Source of the DNA: Nocardia spumae
GTDB taxonomy: Bacteria > Actinomycetota > Actinomycetes > Mycobacteriales > Mycobacteriaceae
Assembly (NCBI RefSeq): GCF_020733635.1
Contig: NZ_JAJFZL010000001.1
Location: 5,332,001 to 5,396,000 of the forward strand
Length of the DNA: 64,000 nucleotides
Direction: 5' to 3'
The position numbers were made by a program, and so were the translations under genes. Below are positions 36,142 to 44,588 of this stretch, piece by piece (position 1 is the stretch's first letter; each line of letters begins with the position of its first letter). Under the pieces are notes generated by a model, which was not told the origin of the DNA, ran no database searches, and was given only the letters and a program-made list of their open reading frames with translations.

Positions 36142-36170
36142 AGGTCGGTCGTGGACGCGGACAAGTTCCC
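36142..36170 (-). promoter_or_regulatory. SigC-type promoter 2 (metal ABC operon)
   Basis: GGGAAC (36170-36165), 17 bases, CGACCT (36147-36142), pointing at the ABC ATPase start 27 bases beyond the -10. It lies in the 94-base gap after the acyl-CoA dehydrogenase gene. Confidence 0.78.
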
Positions 36171-36208
36171 GGAGCGGTGAATTCGCGTTCGATACGACGT
36201 CGCAGCCG

Positions 36209-37351
36209 CTACCGCGCGGCAGCGGTGTACTCGCGCAGCAGCCGTCGGGCAGTGGCGCTGATGTGGAACTCGTCCGGGCCGTCGAGGATGCGCGCGGTGC
36301 GGGCCACCCGCAGCAATCGCGGTAAACCCGTTGCGGCGGTGAGGCCTTCGGCACCGTAGACCTGGATGGCGGCATCCACGGCCGTGCCCAGGGCGCGGGC
36401 GGCCGCCACCTTCGCCAGGCTCACCTCGACCTGCGCGGGGGCGTCGGAGGCCACCAGATACGCGGCTCGACGGGTGAGTTCACGCGCCGAGCGGACGGCC
36501 AGTTCGGAGTCGAACAGCAACTGCTGCACCAGTTGCCGCTCCGACAGTGCGCTGTCGCCGATCCGGCGGGCCGCCGCCCGCGCGCTCAGCGACTCGATCG
36601 CGCGCTGCGCCTGCCCGATCCAGCGCAGGGCGCGCAGGGTGCGGCCGAGGGCGAGGCGTTGGCCGGCCAGCGCGAGGCCACCACCGACCGCACCGACCAG
36701 ATGCGTTGCGGGAACCCACACCTCGTCGAAGGACAGCTCGTACTGTCCGCCCGCTCCGAGTACGTCCAGCTCCCGCTCGATCCGGAATCCGGGGTCGGTC
36801 GTCGGCACCGCGAAGATCGAGAAGGCCGACCGCGCTGGGCCTGCTCCGGTCCGGGCGACGACAAGCACCTGATCGGCCCGGCCGGCACCGGTGGTGAACC
36901 ACTTGCGGCCGGTGATCCGCCAGCCGTCACCGTCGGCGGTCGCCGTGGTGCGCAGAGCCGCGGGATCCGATCCGGGCACACCGGGTTCGGTCATGGCGTA
37001 GGCGATCCGCAGGTCCCCGGATACGAGGCCGGGCAACAGCGCGGACCGGAGGTCCGGATGCGCGTGTGCGGTGATCATGCGCACAGTGAGCAGTGCGGCG
37101 GAACCGAGTGCGTCAGGCCCGAAATCGCTGCGGCCCTCGTCCTCGGCCAGCTCCAGATAGTCGGCGACGGCCAGGCCGCCGCCGCCGTGCGCCACCGGCA
37201 GTGGCAGCGCCCACACCCCCGCGTCGATCGCCCGCGCACGCACCGCCGACCATGCTGTCCCGATATCGGATTCCAGCTGGTCCTCGATCGGAATCACCTC
37301 ATTGTCAACGAATTTCCGCACCCGCGACCGCAGCGTCGATTCCGCACCCAT
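36209..37351 (-). CDS. Acyl-CoA dehydrogenase in the SigC region
   Basis: A 380-residue acyl-CoA dehydrogenase with the standard three domains: AYAMTEPGVPGSD (flavin/substrate contact), ITGRKWFTTGAG in the beta domain, and the C-terminal helical domain ending YGAEGLTAATGLPRLLR and ILDGPDEFHI. The last motif suits the branch acting on short or cyclic acyl-CoAs. ATG 37351; ribosome binding site weak. It is divergent from the CaiB-type gene, with 88 bases between the starts. No SigC-type promoter points at it. Together with the CoA-transferase and ligase it could form an activation-dehydrogenation route; substrate unknown. Confidence 0.83.
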   Translation of the reverse strand: MGAESTLRSRVRKFVDNEVIPIEDQLESDIGTAWSAVRARAIDAGVWALPLPVAHGGGGLAVADYLELAEDEGRSDFGPDALGSAALLTVRMITAHAHPDLRSALLPGLVSGDLRIAYAMTEPGVPGSDPAALRTTATADGDGWRITGRKWFTTGAGRADQVLVVARTGAGPARSAFSIFAVPTTDPGFRIERELDVLGAGGQYELSFDEVWVPATHLVGAVGGGLALAGQRLALGRTLRALRWIGQAQRAIESLSARAAARRIGDSALSERQLVQQLLFDSELAVRSARELTRRAAYLVASDAPAQVEVSLAKVAAARALGTAVDAAIQVYGAEGLTAATGLPRLLRVARTARILDGPDEFHISATARRLLREYTAAAR

Positions 37352-37371
37352 ATCCCGATCACACCACGGGC

Positions 37372-37400
37372 CGGAACTCATCGGCCATGCCGCCCGACCT
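37372..37400 (+). promoter_or_regulatory. SigC-type promoter 3 (CaiB-ligase operon)
   Basis: CGGAAC (37372-37377), 17 bases, CGACCT (37395-37400), followed by the CoA-transferase start codon 39 bases later. It occupies the gap between the acyl-CoA dehydrogenase and CoA-transferase genes. Confidence 0.78.
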
Positions 37401-37439
37401 ATGTCACAGCACCCGAGGAGTTTCCGGTGAAAGGCGAGC

Positions 37440-39125
37440 ATGACAACCACACCTCTGTCCGGTCCCCCGATCGAGCTGATACCGCCCGGCACGATCGCCA
37501 CCGTCACCGGAAGCGGAGCCACCGCGCGGGTACTGCGCGAACACCTCGGCGCGCTGGGCGCCGCGACGTCGGACGGCCCGGAGGAGGAATCCGCGGCCGC
37601 CGCCACCGCCGTCCTGGAGTTCTTGGACGGCACCCGCCGCGAACTGGTCATCGATTGGTCCGGACCGGTTCGCGACAGCGCACTCACCGATGAGACCGCA
37701 GTACAGGCGATCTGCGGTGTGATGCAGGTCAACGGGCGGCGCACCGGCGCTCCGCGCGGTCTCGAACTCGACTATTGCGCCACGGTGGCCGGCGTGCTGG
37801 GGATGACCGGGCTGTTGGCGAGTCTGTTGCTGCCGCGGCGGCGATTACGGGTGCAGACCAGTGTGGCCGAGACGGCCCTGCTGGGCATATCCCAGTACCT
37901 CGCGGCGGCCGGCGCGGACGATCCGGAAGCGGTCGCCCCGGTTCCGGGCGGTCCACCGTTCGTCAGCGCGGACGGTATCCGGTTCGAAATCGAGTCGCTG
38001 CTGCCCGAGCCATGGGCCGCGTTCTGGTCGGCACTGGACGCCGACCGCAACGCACTGCGAAAGGGCTGGCGTCCCTTCCAATTCCGCTACGCGACCGCGG
38101 CCGCGCCGATGCCGGAGGACCTGCATCGCACTACGCGGTCGCATACGTTCGCGGCCATCTCCGATGCCGCGGCGCGCACCGGGGTATCGGTCTGCCGCCT
38201 CTACGCGCCTTCCGACCCGGCGACACCGGATCCGCGACTGCTCGCGGCCCCGTGGTCGATCGCCGATCTCGCGGAAAGGCGATCGGTGCATCGTGTTTCG
38301 GCCTCCGGCAGCGCCACCGCACCGCTGGCCGGCCTGCGCGTCCTGGAGGCGGGCCGCCGGGTACAGGCACCGCTGGCAGCGCATCTGCTGCGCCTGCTGG
38401 GCGCCGAGGTGACCCGGATCGAACCACCCGGCGGCGATCCGCTGCGGGATATGCCCCCGTGCAGTGGGGACATCTCCGCGCGCTGGCTGGCCCTCAACCG
38501 GCACAAGCGAGCACTCGAATTCGATATCAAGTCCGCCGCCGATCAGGACCGGCTCCGGGAGCTGACCGCCGAATACGATGTATTCCTGCACAATTGGGCG
38601 CCGGGCAAGGCCGAGCAGTTCGGGCTCCGCGGTCGCGATCTGCCGCCCGGAACGGTGTACCTGCACACCTCCGGCTGGTCCGGCGCCGACCTGACCGACC
38701 TGCCCCCGGGCACCGACTTCATGGTCCAGGCCCGCACCGGACTGGCCGAACTGGTGGGGCCGCCGGATACCCCGCCCGCGCCCACGCTGATGACCGTGCT
38801 GGATGTGCTGGGCGGGATACTCGGCGCACAGGCCGCGGTCATCGCGCTCCTGCGCCGCCGGGCCACCGGCATCGGCGTGTCCGCGGAGAGCAGTCTGCTC
38901 AGCGCCTCGAATACCCTGCGGCAGCACGCTTCCGGCGCGACCGCGACGAGACCGCGGCAACCCTTCCGCCTGGACGGGGCATGGGTCGTCGCGGGCGCGT
39001 CCGGTGTCCCGGTCCGGGTCACCACCGACCTCGCCGAACTGGTCGGAGACCCTCGGTTCGCGGACGTCCTCGGCCGCGACGACCACGGCTGTCCCGCCTT
39101 GACCACGCCCTGGAGGATGTCGTGA
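37440..39125 (+). CDS. CaiB/BaiF-type CoA-transferase, fused two-part form
   Basis: A 561-residue protein built of two partial family III CoA-transferase units in permuted order. Residues about 95-290 resemble the middle of a CaiB protein (GLELDYCATVAGVLGMTGLLASLL, VAETALLGISQYLA). Residues about 294-500 resemble the N-terminal half (PLAGLRVLEAGRRVQAPLAAHLLRLLGAEV, ALNRHKRALEFDIKS), including a probable catalytic Asp at 426 in GTDFMVQA. Normal CaiB proteins are about 400 residues. It would move CoA between carboxylic acids. Its stop overlaps the ligase start (GTGA). Confidence 0.78.
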   Translation: MTTTPLSGPPIELIPPGTIATVTGSGATARVLREHLGALGAATSDGPEEESAAAATAVLEFLDGTRRELVIDWSGPVRDSALTDETAVQAICGVMQVNGRRTGAPRGLELDYCATVAGVLGMTGLLASLLLPRRRLRVQTSVAETALLGISQYLAAAGADDPEAVAPVPGGPPFVSADGIRFEIESLLPEPWAAFWSALDADRNALRKGWRPFQFRYATAAAPMPEDLHRTTRSHTFAAISDAAARTGVSVCRLYAPSDPATPDPRLLAAPWSIADLAERRSVHRVSASGSATAPLAGLRVLEAGRRVQAPLAAHLLRLLGAEVTRIEPPGGDPLRDMPPCSGDISARWLALNRHKRALEFDIKSAADQDRLRELTAEYDVFLHNWAPGKAEQFGLRGRDLPPGTVYLHTSGWSGADLTDLPPGTDFMVQARTGLAELVGPPDTPPAPTLMTVLDVLGGILGAQAAVIALLRRRATGIGVSAESSLLSASNTLRQHASGATATRPRQPFRLDGAWVVAGASGVPVRVTTDLAELVGDPRFADVLGRDDHGCPALTTPWRMS

Positions 39126-40759
39126 CACTGGTCGACAATGGCCGCTGGTACACCGATCTGGTTCCGACCGCACTGCGTAAGAGCTGGTCGCGGGCGGGCT
39201 ACTATCCCGATCTCGATCTGTACTCGCAATTCGCCGCGCATCGCGCACGTCGGCCGGATGCGGTCGCGATCATCGATGCCGACGGCTCGGTCGACTACGC
39301 CGAACTCGATGATCTGGTCCGGCGACTGGCGGCCGGCCTGCGGGCACTCGGCGTCGCTCCCGATGACGTTGTGGCCGTGCAACTTCCGAACAGCAGGTTG
39401 TCCTGCGTGGCGGACCTGGCCGTCGCGGCGCTCGGGGCGGTCGTGCTGCCCTTTCCGGTAGGACGCGGCATCCGGGAGGCCGCGAATCTGTTGCGGCGGT
39501 CGGGGGCGGTCGCGGTGATCGCCCTGGCCGAACACCGCGGACAGCCCTGCGCCGAGCTGATCCGGAATATGGCCGCCGACCTGCCGGCCCTGCGCGCGGT
39601 GGTCGCGGTGGGACGGCACACATCCCGGGGCTGTGTGCCGATGCACGCGCTGCTGGCCCCCGACGGGAGCGGATTCGTCGCGCATCGCCCCGATCCCGAC
39701 GGACCGGCCCGGATTCTGGTCACCTCCGGATCGGAGGCCGAACCGAAAATGGTGCTCTACTCGCACAATGCACTCGCCGGCGGCCGCGGCGCGATGATGG
39801 CCGCGCTGCACGAGGAACCGCGGCAGATGCGCAACATGTTCCTCGTGCCGCTGGCCTCGGCCTTCGGGTCCAGTGGCACCGCGGTCACCTTGGCCGCCTT
39901 CGGCGCCACGCTGGTGCTGCGGCCGGGCTTCGACCCGGCCGCCACCTTGGCGGCCATCGAAAAGGCACGCCCCACACATCTTCTGGGTGTTCCGACCATG
40001 TTGCGGCTGCTGCTCGACGACCCGTCGATCCGCACCCGGGACCTGCGCAGCCTGCGTGCCGTCGTCGTCGGGGGATCGCCGCTGGATGCCGAGACCGCGC
40101 GGCGGGGCCGGGCCGCCCTGCGATGTCCGATCGTCAATCTATACGGTTCCGCGGACGGGGTGTCATGTCATCCGGGTCCTAACGAACCGCCCGAACGTGC
40201 CACCACGGCCGGCCGGCCGAATCCCGCGGTGGCCGAAATACGGGTGGTCGGACCACAATTCGATCCACTACCCGCCGGCGCGGTGGGCGAGATCATCGCA
40301 CGCGGGCCGATGTCACCGATGTGCTACGTCGGCGCGCCGGAGCTCGATCGCACGCTGCGCACCCCGGACGGCTGGACCCGCACCGGCGATCTGGGCAGTT
40401 TCGACAGCGACGGATATCTGACAATCACCGGCCGCAGTAAGGACGTCATCATTCGGGGCGGGCTCAATATCAGCCCAGCCGAGGTGGAGTCGCTGCTCAT
40501 CGGCCATCCGGCGATCACCGATGTGGTCTGTGTGCCGGTCCCCGATCCGCTGTACGGCGAAAGGCTGTGCGCCTGTGTGGCCGCCGCCGCACCCCTCACC
40601 TTGCGCGACATCACCGACTATCTCGGCTCGACCGGCCTGGAACCACGCAAGTTCCCCGAACGCGTTCTGCAGCTGCCCGGTTTGCCGCTCGGCCCCGCCG
40701 GAAAAGTCGATCGACGAGCACTGCGAGCGGCCGCCGCGGAAAGCTCGGTGGGCGAATGA
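39122..40759 (+). CDS. AMP-forming acyl-CoA ligase in the SigC region
   Basis: A 545-residue adenylate-forming enzyme. The P-loop is the uncommon variant TSGSEAEPKMVLYSHNAL in place of TSGTTGxPKG. LYGSADG replaces the usual YGxTE, with the Glu absent. The TGDLGSFDSDGYLTITGRSKD and RGGLNISPAEVE hinge region and the C-terminal Lys in LGPAGKVDRRAL are present. The start GTG 39122 overlaps the preceding stop and follows a GGAGGA ribosome binding site. Such variants activate unusual or cyclic acids, and the pairing with a CaiB-type protein suggests product release by CoA transfer. Acid unknown; a carrier-protein acyl-AMP ligase is the alternative. Confidence 0.8.
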   Translation: MTLVDNGRWYTDLVPTALRKSWSRAGYYPDLDLYSQFAAHRARRPDAVAIIDADGSVDYAELDDLVRRLAAGLRALGVAPDDVVAVQLPNSRLSCVADLAVAALGAVVLPFPVGRGIREAANLLRRSGAVAVIALAEHRGQPCAELIRNMAADLPALRAVVAVGRHTSRGCVPMHALLAPDGSGFVAHRPDPDGPARILVTSGSEAEPKMVLYSHNALAGGRGAMMAALHEEPRQMRNMFLVPLASAFGSSGTAVTLAAFGATLVLRPGFDPAATLAAIEKARPTHLLGVPTMLRLLLDDPSIRTRDLRSLRAVVVGGSPLDAETARRGRAALRCPIVNLYGSADGVSCHPGPNEPPERATTAGRPNPAVAEIRVVGPQFDPLPAGAVGEIIARGPMSPMCYVGAPELDRTLRTPDGWTRTGDLGSFDSDGYLTITGRSKDVIIRGGLNISPAEVESLLIGHPAITDVVCVPVPDPLYGERLCACVAAAAPLTLRDITDYLGSTGLEPRKFPERVLQLPGLPLGPAGKVDRRALRAAAAESSVGE

Positions 40760-40795
40760 CGAAACACGGTGCGCTACATCACATTCGTCCGGCTC

Positions 40796-40824
40796 CGGAA
40801 CCGCGACCGCGAATCCGGCGACCA
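40796..40824 (+). promoter_or_regulatory. SigC-type promoter 4 (secreted protein-YcnI unit)
   Basis: CGGAAC (40796-40801), 17 bases, CGACCA (40819-40824), 50 bases before the start codon of the secreted protein gene and 36 bases after the ligase stop. Confidence 0.75.
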
Positions 40825-40874
40825 CTTCTCGACAGCGAATTCCCGCTGCCACGAACAACTCCGGGAGTCTCACA

Positions 40875-41546
40875 ATGATGTTGCGCAACGGTGTGGCGGT
40901 CGCGGCCCTGGTCGTCTCCGCCCTCGGCATCTCCGCCGGATCGGCGGCCGCCGATCCGGCGGCACCCACCACCTCCGATATTCATTTCCAGGCCAACGCG
41001 ATCGGCCGCTCGGTGGTTCTCGCCGTGGACACCGGCGCGGTGGCGGTGCACGACAACCATCTGGAGTTCATCGACCGGCACGGCGCCACGGTCGCCTCGC
41101 TTCCGCTGGCATATCGGCACGAAGGGCGCGTGCTGCCGATCGCTGCGCAGGTCGACGGCGATCGCGTCACCCTCACCGCCGAAACGGATCCAGCCGCGAG
41201 CCGGCCGCTGCCCGCGGCGACCGCCCAGGAGATCGACGCGCTGTCACATCCGAATTTCAACGCCGCCTTCGGTAATTTCAGTATGGAGATGATGGCGGCG
41301 GCCACGGTCGGCAGCCTGCTCGGCAGCACGGTCGGCGCGGGCATCGGCTGTGTGGCCGGCGGTATCGTCGGCGGCGCGGCGGGCGGCGTGGTCACCATCG
41401 GCGTGCTGGCGGTCCCCGGCGCGATCGGCGGATGCCTGGTTACCGGGGCGGCGCTGGCCGCGATGGGCGCTGTGGTCGGGACCATCGTCGTCGGCGTTCC
41501 GGCGTTGATCGCCGCGGGCGCGCAATTCTGGAACGACACGCACTGA
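40875..41546 (+). CDS. Secreted protein with glycine-zipper C-terminus, paralogue B
   Basis: A 223-residue exported protein with a signal peptide (cleavage near SAAADPA), a beta-rich middle domain (AVDTGAVAVHDNHLEF, YRHEGRVLPIAAQVDGD), and a C-terminal half of Gly/Ala-rich hydrophobic segments (TVGSLLGSTVGAGIGC, GGIVGGAAGGVVTIG) with Cys residues. It shares order and spacing of these parts with the protein at 29323. GGGAG ribosome binding site; SigC-type promoter upstream; 75 bases before the YcnI gene, so both may be co-transcribed. Function unknown. Confidence 0.78.
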   Translation: MMLRNGVAVAALVVSALGISAGSAAADPAAPTTSDIHFQANAIGRSVVLAVDTGAVAVHDNHLEFIDRHGATVASLPLAYRHEGRVLPIAAQVDGDRVTLTAETDPAASRPLPAATAQEIDALSHPNFNAAFGNFSMEMMAAATVGSLLGSTVGAGIGCVAGGIVGGAAGGVVTIGVLAVPGAIGGCLVTGAALAAMGAVVGTIVVGVPALIAAGAQFWNDTH

Positions 41547-41564
41547 TCGAATCCGTCCGGGGAT

Positions 41565-41630
41565 ATTGTTCATAACGTCATCAGGTTCTCCCGAAATCAC
41601 AGGCAGAGGAGTGACCGCGTTATGAACAAT
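41565..41630 (+). promoter_or_regulatory. Inverted repeat covering the ycnI start codon
   Basis: ATTGTTCATAACG (41565-41577) and CGTTATGAACAAT (41618-41630) are perfect 13-bp complements 40 bases apart. The second arm contains the ATG of the YcnI gene (41622-41624), and the AGAGGAG ribosome binding site lies in the loop. In RNA this would hide the start codon; as DNA it could be a looped operator. Confidence 0.6.
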
Positions 41631-42281
41631 TCCTGGCTGCATCGGACCGCCTTCGCCGGTCTCACCGCCGGTGCGGCGGCACTCGTCGCGGCAGTCCCGG
41701 CCGCCGCACACGTCACCGTCTCCGGGCCGGACGCCGCGCGCGGCGGATCCGCCGTACTCACCTTCCGGGTCCCCAACGAATCGGCGACCGGCAGCGCCAC
41801 CACCGGACTCAGCGTGCAATTTCCGGGTCTGACCGAGGTCGAGACGGAGCCCACCCCGGGCTGGAAGACCACCGTCACCCGCGACGGCAACCACAAGGTC
41901 ACCGCGGTCACCTGGACCGCCGATCAGGCTGCCGGAATCGGGCCGGGACAATTCGAACAATTCTTCGTGCTGGCCGATGGGCTGCCGGATTCCGAAACCC
42001 TGACGCTGCCCGCCACTCAAACCTATGCCGACGGCCGGGTGGTCACATGGGATCAGCATCCCTCGGGTGATAACGAACCCGAATATCCCGCTCCGACATT
42101 GGCCTTGGCTCCCGAACGATCCGGTGGAGCGCAGAACCACGGCGATGTGCATGCCGCGTCGGCCGCCGAGGAACACGAACCCGACACCACGGCACGCTGG
42201 CTGGGCAGTATCGGCATCGTGCTGGGCGCACTGGGTGTGCTCGCCACCGCGGCGGTGCTGGGGCGGCAGCGGTCCCGCTAG
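41622..42281 (+). CDS. ycnI: YcnI-family copper-binding protein
   Basis: A 219-residue exported and membrane-anchored protein. The signal peptide is cut before AHVTVSG, leaving a His one residue from the new N-terminus, as in the YcnI copper(II) site; the conserved Trp (GWKTTV) and GQFEQF stretch are also present. A C-terminal transmembrane helix (LGSIGIVLGALGVLATAAVL) anchors it on the outer face of the membrane, after a short His/Glu-rich linker. In Bacillus, YcnI works with a CopC/CopD-type importer. Here the CopD-like partner is the CtaG/CopD gene, and the copper ATPase follows directly. Ribosome binding site AGAGGAG. Confidence 0.88.
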   Translation: MNNSWLHRTAFAGLTAGAAALVAAVPAAAHVTVSGPDAARGGSAVLTFRVPNESATGSATTGLSVQFPGLTEVETEPTPGWKTTVTRDGNHKVTAVTWTADQAAGIGPGQFEQFFVLADGLPDSETLTLPATQTYADGRVVTWDQHPSGDNEPEYPAPTLALAPERSGGAQNHGDVHAASAAEEHEPDTTARWLGSIGIVLGALGVLATAAVLGRQRSR

Positions 42282-42283
42282 CC

Positions 42284-42312
42284 GGGAACCCAGCGGGTAG
42301 TCCATCCGACCT
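42284..42312 (+). promoter_or_regulatory. SigC-type promoter 5 (copper ATPase)
   Basis: GGGAAC (42284-42289), 17 bases, CGACCT (42307-42312), starting 3 bases after the ycnI stop codon and 47 bases before the ATPase start codon. Confidence 0.78.
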
Positions 42313-42359
42313 TGTGCGAGGACATCACTCGCCGACCGCTGGATGAGGTTTCGACCGAT

Positions 42360-44588
42360 ATGAACGCACCCGCCACCACAAGCTTTCCCGCGCAACGGAT
42401 CCGGCTGGCGATTTCCGGCATGAGCTGCGCCGGTTGCTCCGCGCGGGTCGAGCGGACCCTGAACAAACTGGACGGGGTCGCCGCCACGGTCAATTTCGCC
42501 ACCGGTGTCGCCACCATCGGCGCGCACACGGCGATTTCACCGGATATGTTGTGCGACAGAATCATCGACGCCGGCTACGGGGCTACTCCACTGCTCGACA
42601 CCCCCACGATCGATACCGCACCGGAGGATCGGGCCACCCGCGACCTGTTCCAGCGCCTGGTCGTCGCGGTGGTGTTGTTCGTCCCCCTGGCCGATCTGTC
42701 CGTCGTCTTCGCGACGGTTCCGGGCACTCGATTCGGCGGCTGGCAGCTGGTTCTGCTGACTCTGGCGTTGCCGATCGTCGTGTGGTCGGCGGCGCCACTG
42801 CATCGGCGAGCCGTTTCCGGACTGCGCACGGGTGTAGTCGGCATGGAAACCCTGGTCTCACTGGGTATTACGGCGGCCACGCTGTGGTCGATGGTGACGC
42901 TGGCACACCGTCCGGCCGCGCATCCGGTCGCGAGTGGGCTGGCCGCGGCGATATTCGGCGCCGATTCCATCTATCTGGAAGTGGCCGGCGGGGTTACGGT
43001 ATTCGTCCTGGCCGGGCGCTATTTCGAGGCCAAGGCACGGAGCCGCGCCGGCGGCGCGCTGCGTGCGCTCGCCGCACTGAGCACCAAGGACGTCACCGTA
43101 CTGACCGCGGCCGGTGACGAAATCGTGGTTCCGATAGCCGAACTCGGGGTCGGACGCCGATTCGTGGTTCGCCCCGGTGAGACGATCGCCGCCGACGGCC
43201 GCGTCGTGGACGGCCACTCCAGCGTGGACGCCGCCGCGATGACCGGCGAATCGGTGCCGATCGAGGCGGGGCCGGGCACCGAGGTCACCGGCGGCACTGT
43301 CGCGCTGACCGGACGACTGATCGTCGAGGCCACCGCGGTCGGATCCCGGACCCGCCTGGCGGCGATGATTCGCCTCGTCGAGGACGCCCAAGCCGAGAAG
43401 GCCGGATTACAGCGCCTGGCCGACCGCATCGCCGGGGTCTTCGTCCCCGTGGTGCTGGCCCTCGCCACGCTGACGTCGGCCGGATGGCTGCTCGGCGGCG
43501 CGGATCCGGATCGCGCGATCGGCGTCGCGGTGGCGGTGCTGGTCATCGCCTGTCCCTGCGCACTGGGCCTCGCCACGCCGACCGCGTTGATGGTGGCCTC
43601 CGGCCGCGGCGCTCAACTGGGCATCTTCATCAAGGGCCAGCAGGCACTGGAAACCAGCCGCGACATCGACACCGTGGTGTTCGACAAGACCGGCACGCTC
43701 ACGACCGGGGTGATGACCGTCGCCACCGTCCACGGCGGCGAGGATGTCGTGCGCCTCGCGGGTGGGATGGAGGCCGCCTCGGAGCACGCGATCGGGGTCG
43801 CGATCAGCGCCTGGGCGCGGGAGCGGCATCCGGCCCTGCCGGCGGTCTCCGGCTTCACAGCCCTACCGGGCCTGGGCGCTCGCGGGCTGGTCGAGGGCCG
43901 CGAGGTCCTGGTGGGCCGGCCGGCACTGCTCGCCGCCGAGGGCATCGAGATACCCGAGGATCTGCGCCGGGTGGTGGATACGGAGCAGCGGCTCGGCCGC
44001 ACCGCGGTTGTCGTCGGCGTCGACGGCCACGCCCGCGGCATCGTCGCGGTCGCCGATGCCGTGCGTCCGGGCGCCGCCGCCGCGGTGGAACGCCTGCATC
44101 GACTCGGACTGCGCACGATGCTGCTGACCGGCGACAACGCCTGCGCCGCCCGCACGGTCGCCGACGAGATCGGAGTCGCCGAGGTGGTCGCCGAGGTGCT
44201 GCCCGCGGACAAGGCGCGGGTGATCCGAGACCTGCAACGATCCGGGCGGCGGGTCGCGATGGTGGGTGACGGGATCAACGACGGGCCGGCCCTGGCCACC
44301 GCCGACCTCGGGCTGGCGATCGGGCGCGGCACCGATGTCGCGATCGGCGCCGCCGACATCATTCTGGTGCGCGACGATCCCGCGGCGATCCCCGACGCCA
44401 TCACGCTCGCGCGCGCGACCTTGCGCACGATCCGCGGCAATATGGTGTGGGCGTTCGGATACAACCTGGCCGCCCTGCCGGCCGCCATGGCCGGACTGTT
44501 GAATCCGCTGCTGGCGGGAGCCGCCATGGCGTTCTCGTCGTTCTTCGTGGTGTGGAACAGTTTGCGGCTGCGCGATTTCCGTCCCTAA
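42360..44588 (+). CDS. ctpB: Copper-type P1B ATPase, CtpB-like
   Basis: A 742-residue P-type ATPase. An N-terminal heavy-metal domain has MSCAGC (Cys23, Cys26); the membrane metal site is CPCALG, phosphorylation is at DKTGT, and the hinge reads GDGINDGPAL. Eight transmembrane helices are expected from the family. ATG 42360 is preferred because it leads straight into the metal domain; a TTG at 42312 lies within the promoter. M. tuberculosis CtpB (Rv0103c), a SigC target next to the membrane protein Rv0102, has the same build and neighbourhood. The stop overlaps that of the CtaG/CopD gene on the other strand. Direction of transport (into the cell or to the cell envelope) is not settled by sequence. 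Confidence 0.9.
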   Translation: MNAPATTSFPAQRIRLAISGMSCAGCSARVERTLNKLDGVAATVNFATGVATIGAHTAISPDMLCDRIIDAGYGATPLLDTPTIDTAPEDRATRDLFQRLVVAVVLFVPLADLSVVFATVPGTRFGGWQLVLLTLALPIVVWSAAPLHRRAVSGLRTGVVGMETLVSLGITAATLWSMVTLAHRPAAHPVASGLAAAIFGADSIYLEVAGGVTVFVLAGRYFEAKARSRAGGALRALAALSTKDVTVLTAAGDEIVVPIAELGVGRRFVVRPGETIAADGRVVDGHSSVDAAAMTGESVPIEAGPGTEVTGGTVALTGRLIVEATAVGSRTRLAAMIRLVEDAQAEKAGLQRLADRIAGVFVPVVLALATLTSAGWLLGGADPDRAIGVAVAVLVIACPCALGLATPTALMVASGRGAQLGIFIKGQQALETSRDIDTVVFDKTGTLTTGVMTVATVHGGEDVVRLAGGMEAASEHAIGVAISAWARERHPALPAVSGFTALPGLGARGLVEGREVLVGRPALLAAEGIEIPEDLRRVVDTEQRLGRTAVVVGVDGHARGIVAVADAVRPGAAAAVERLHRLGLRTMLLTGDNACAARTVADEIGVAEVVAEVLPADKARVIRDLQRSGRRVAMVGDGINDGPALATADLGLAIGRGTDVAIGAADIILVRDDPAAIPDAITLARATLRTIRGNMVWAFGYNLAALPAAMAGLLNPLLAGAAMAFSSFFVVWNSLRLRDFRP

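Noticed and set aside
36209-37351. SigC-type promoter for the acyl-CoA dehydrogenase
   Set aside because: The minus strand of the 37352-37439 gap holds no GGAAC-N17-CGAC; the copy there points the other way.
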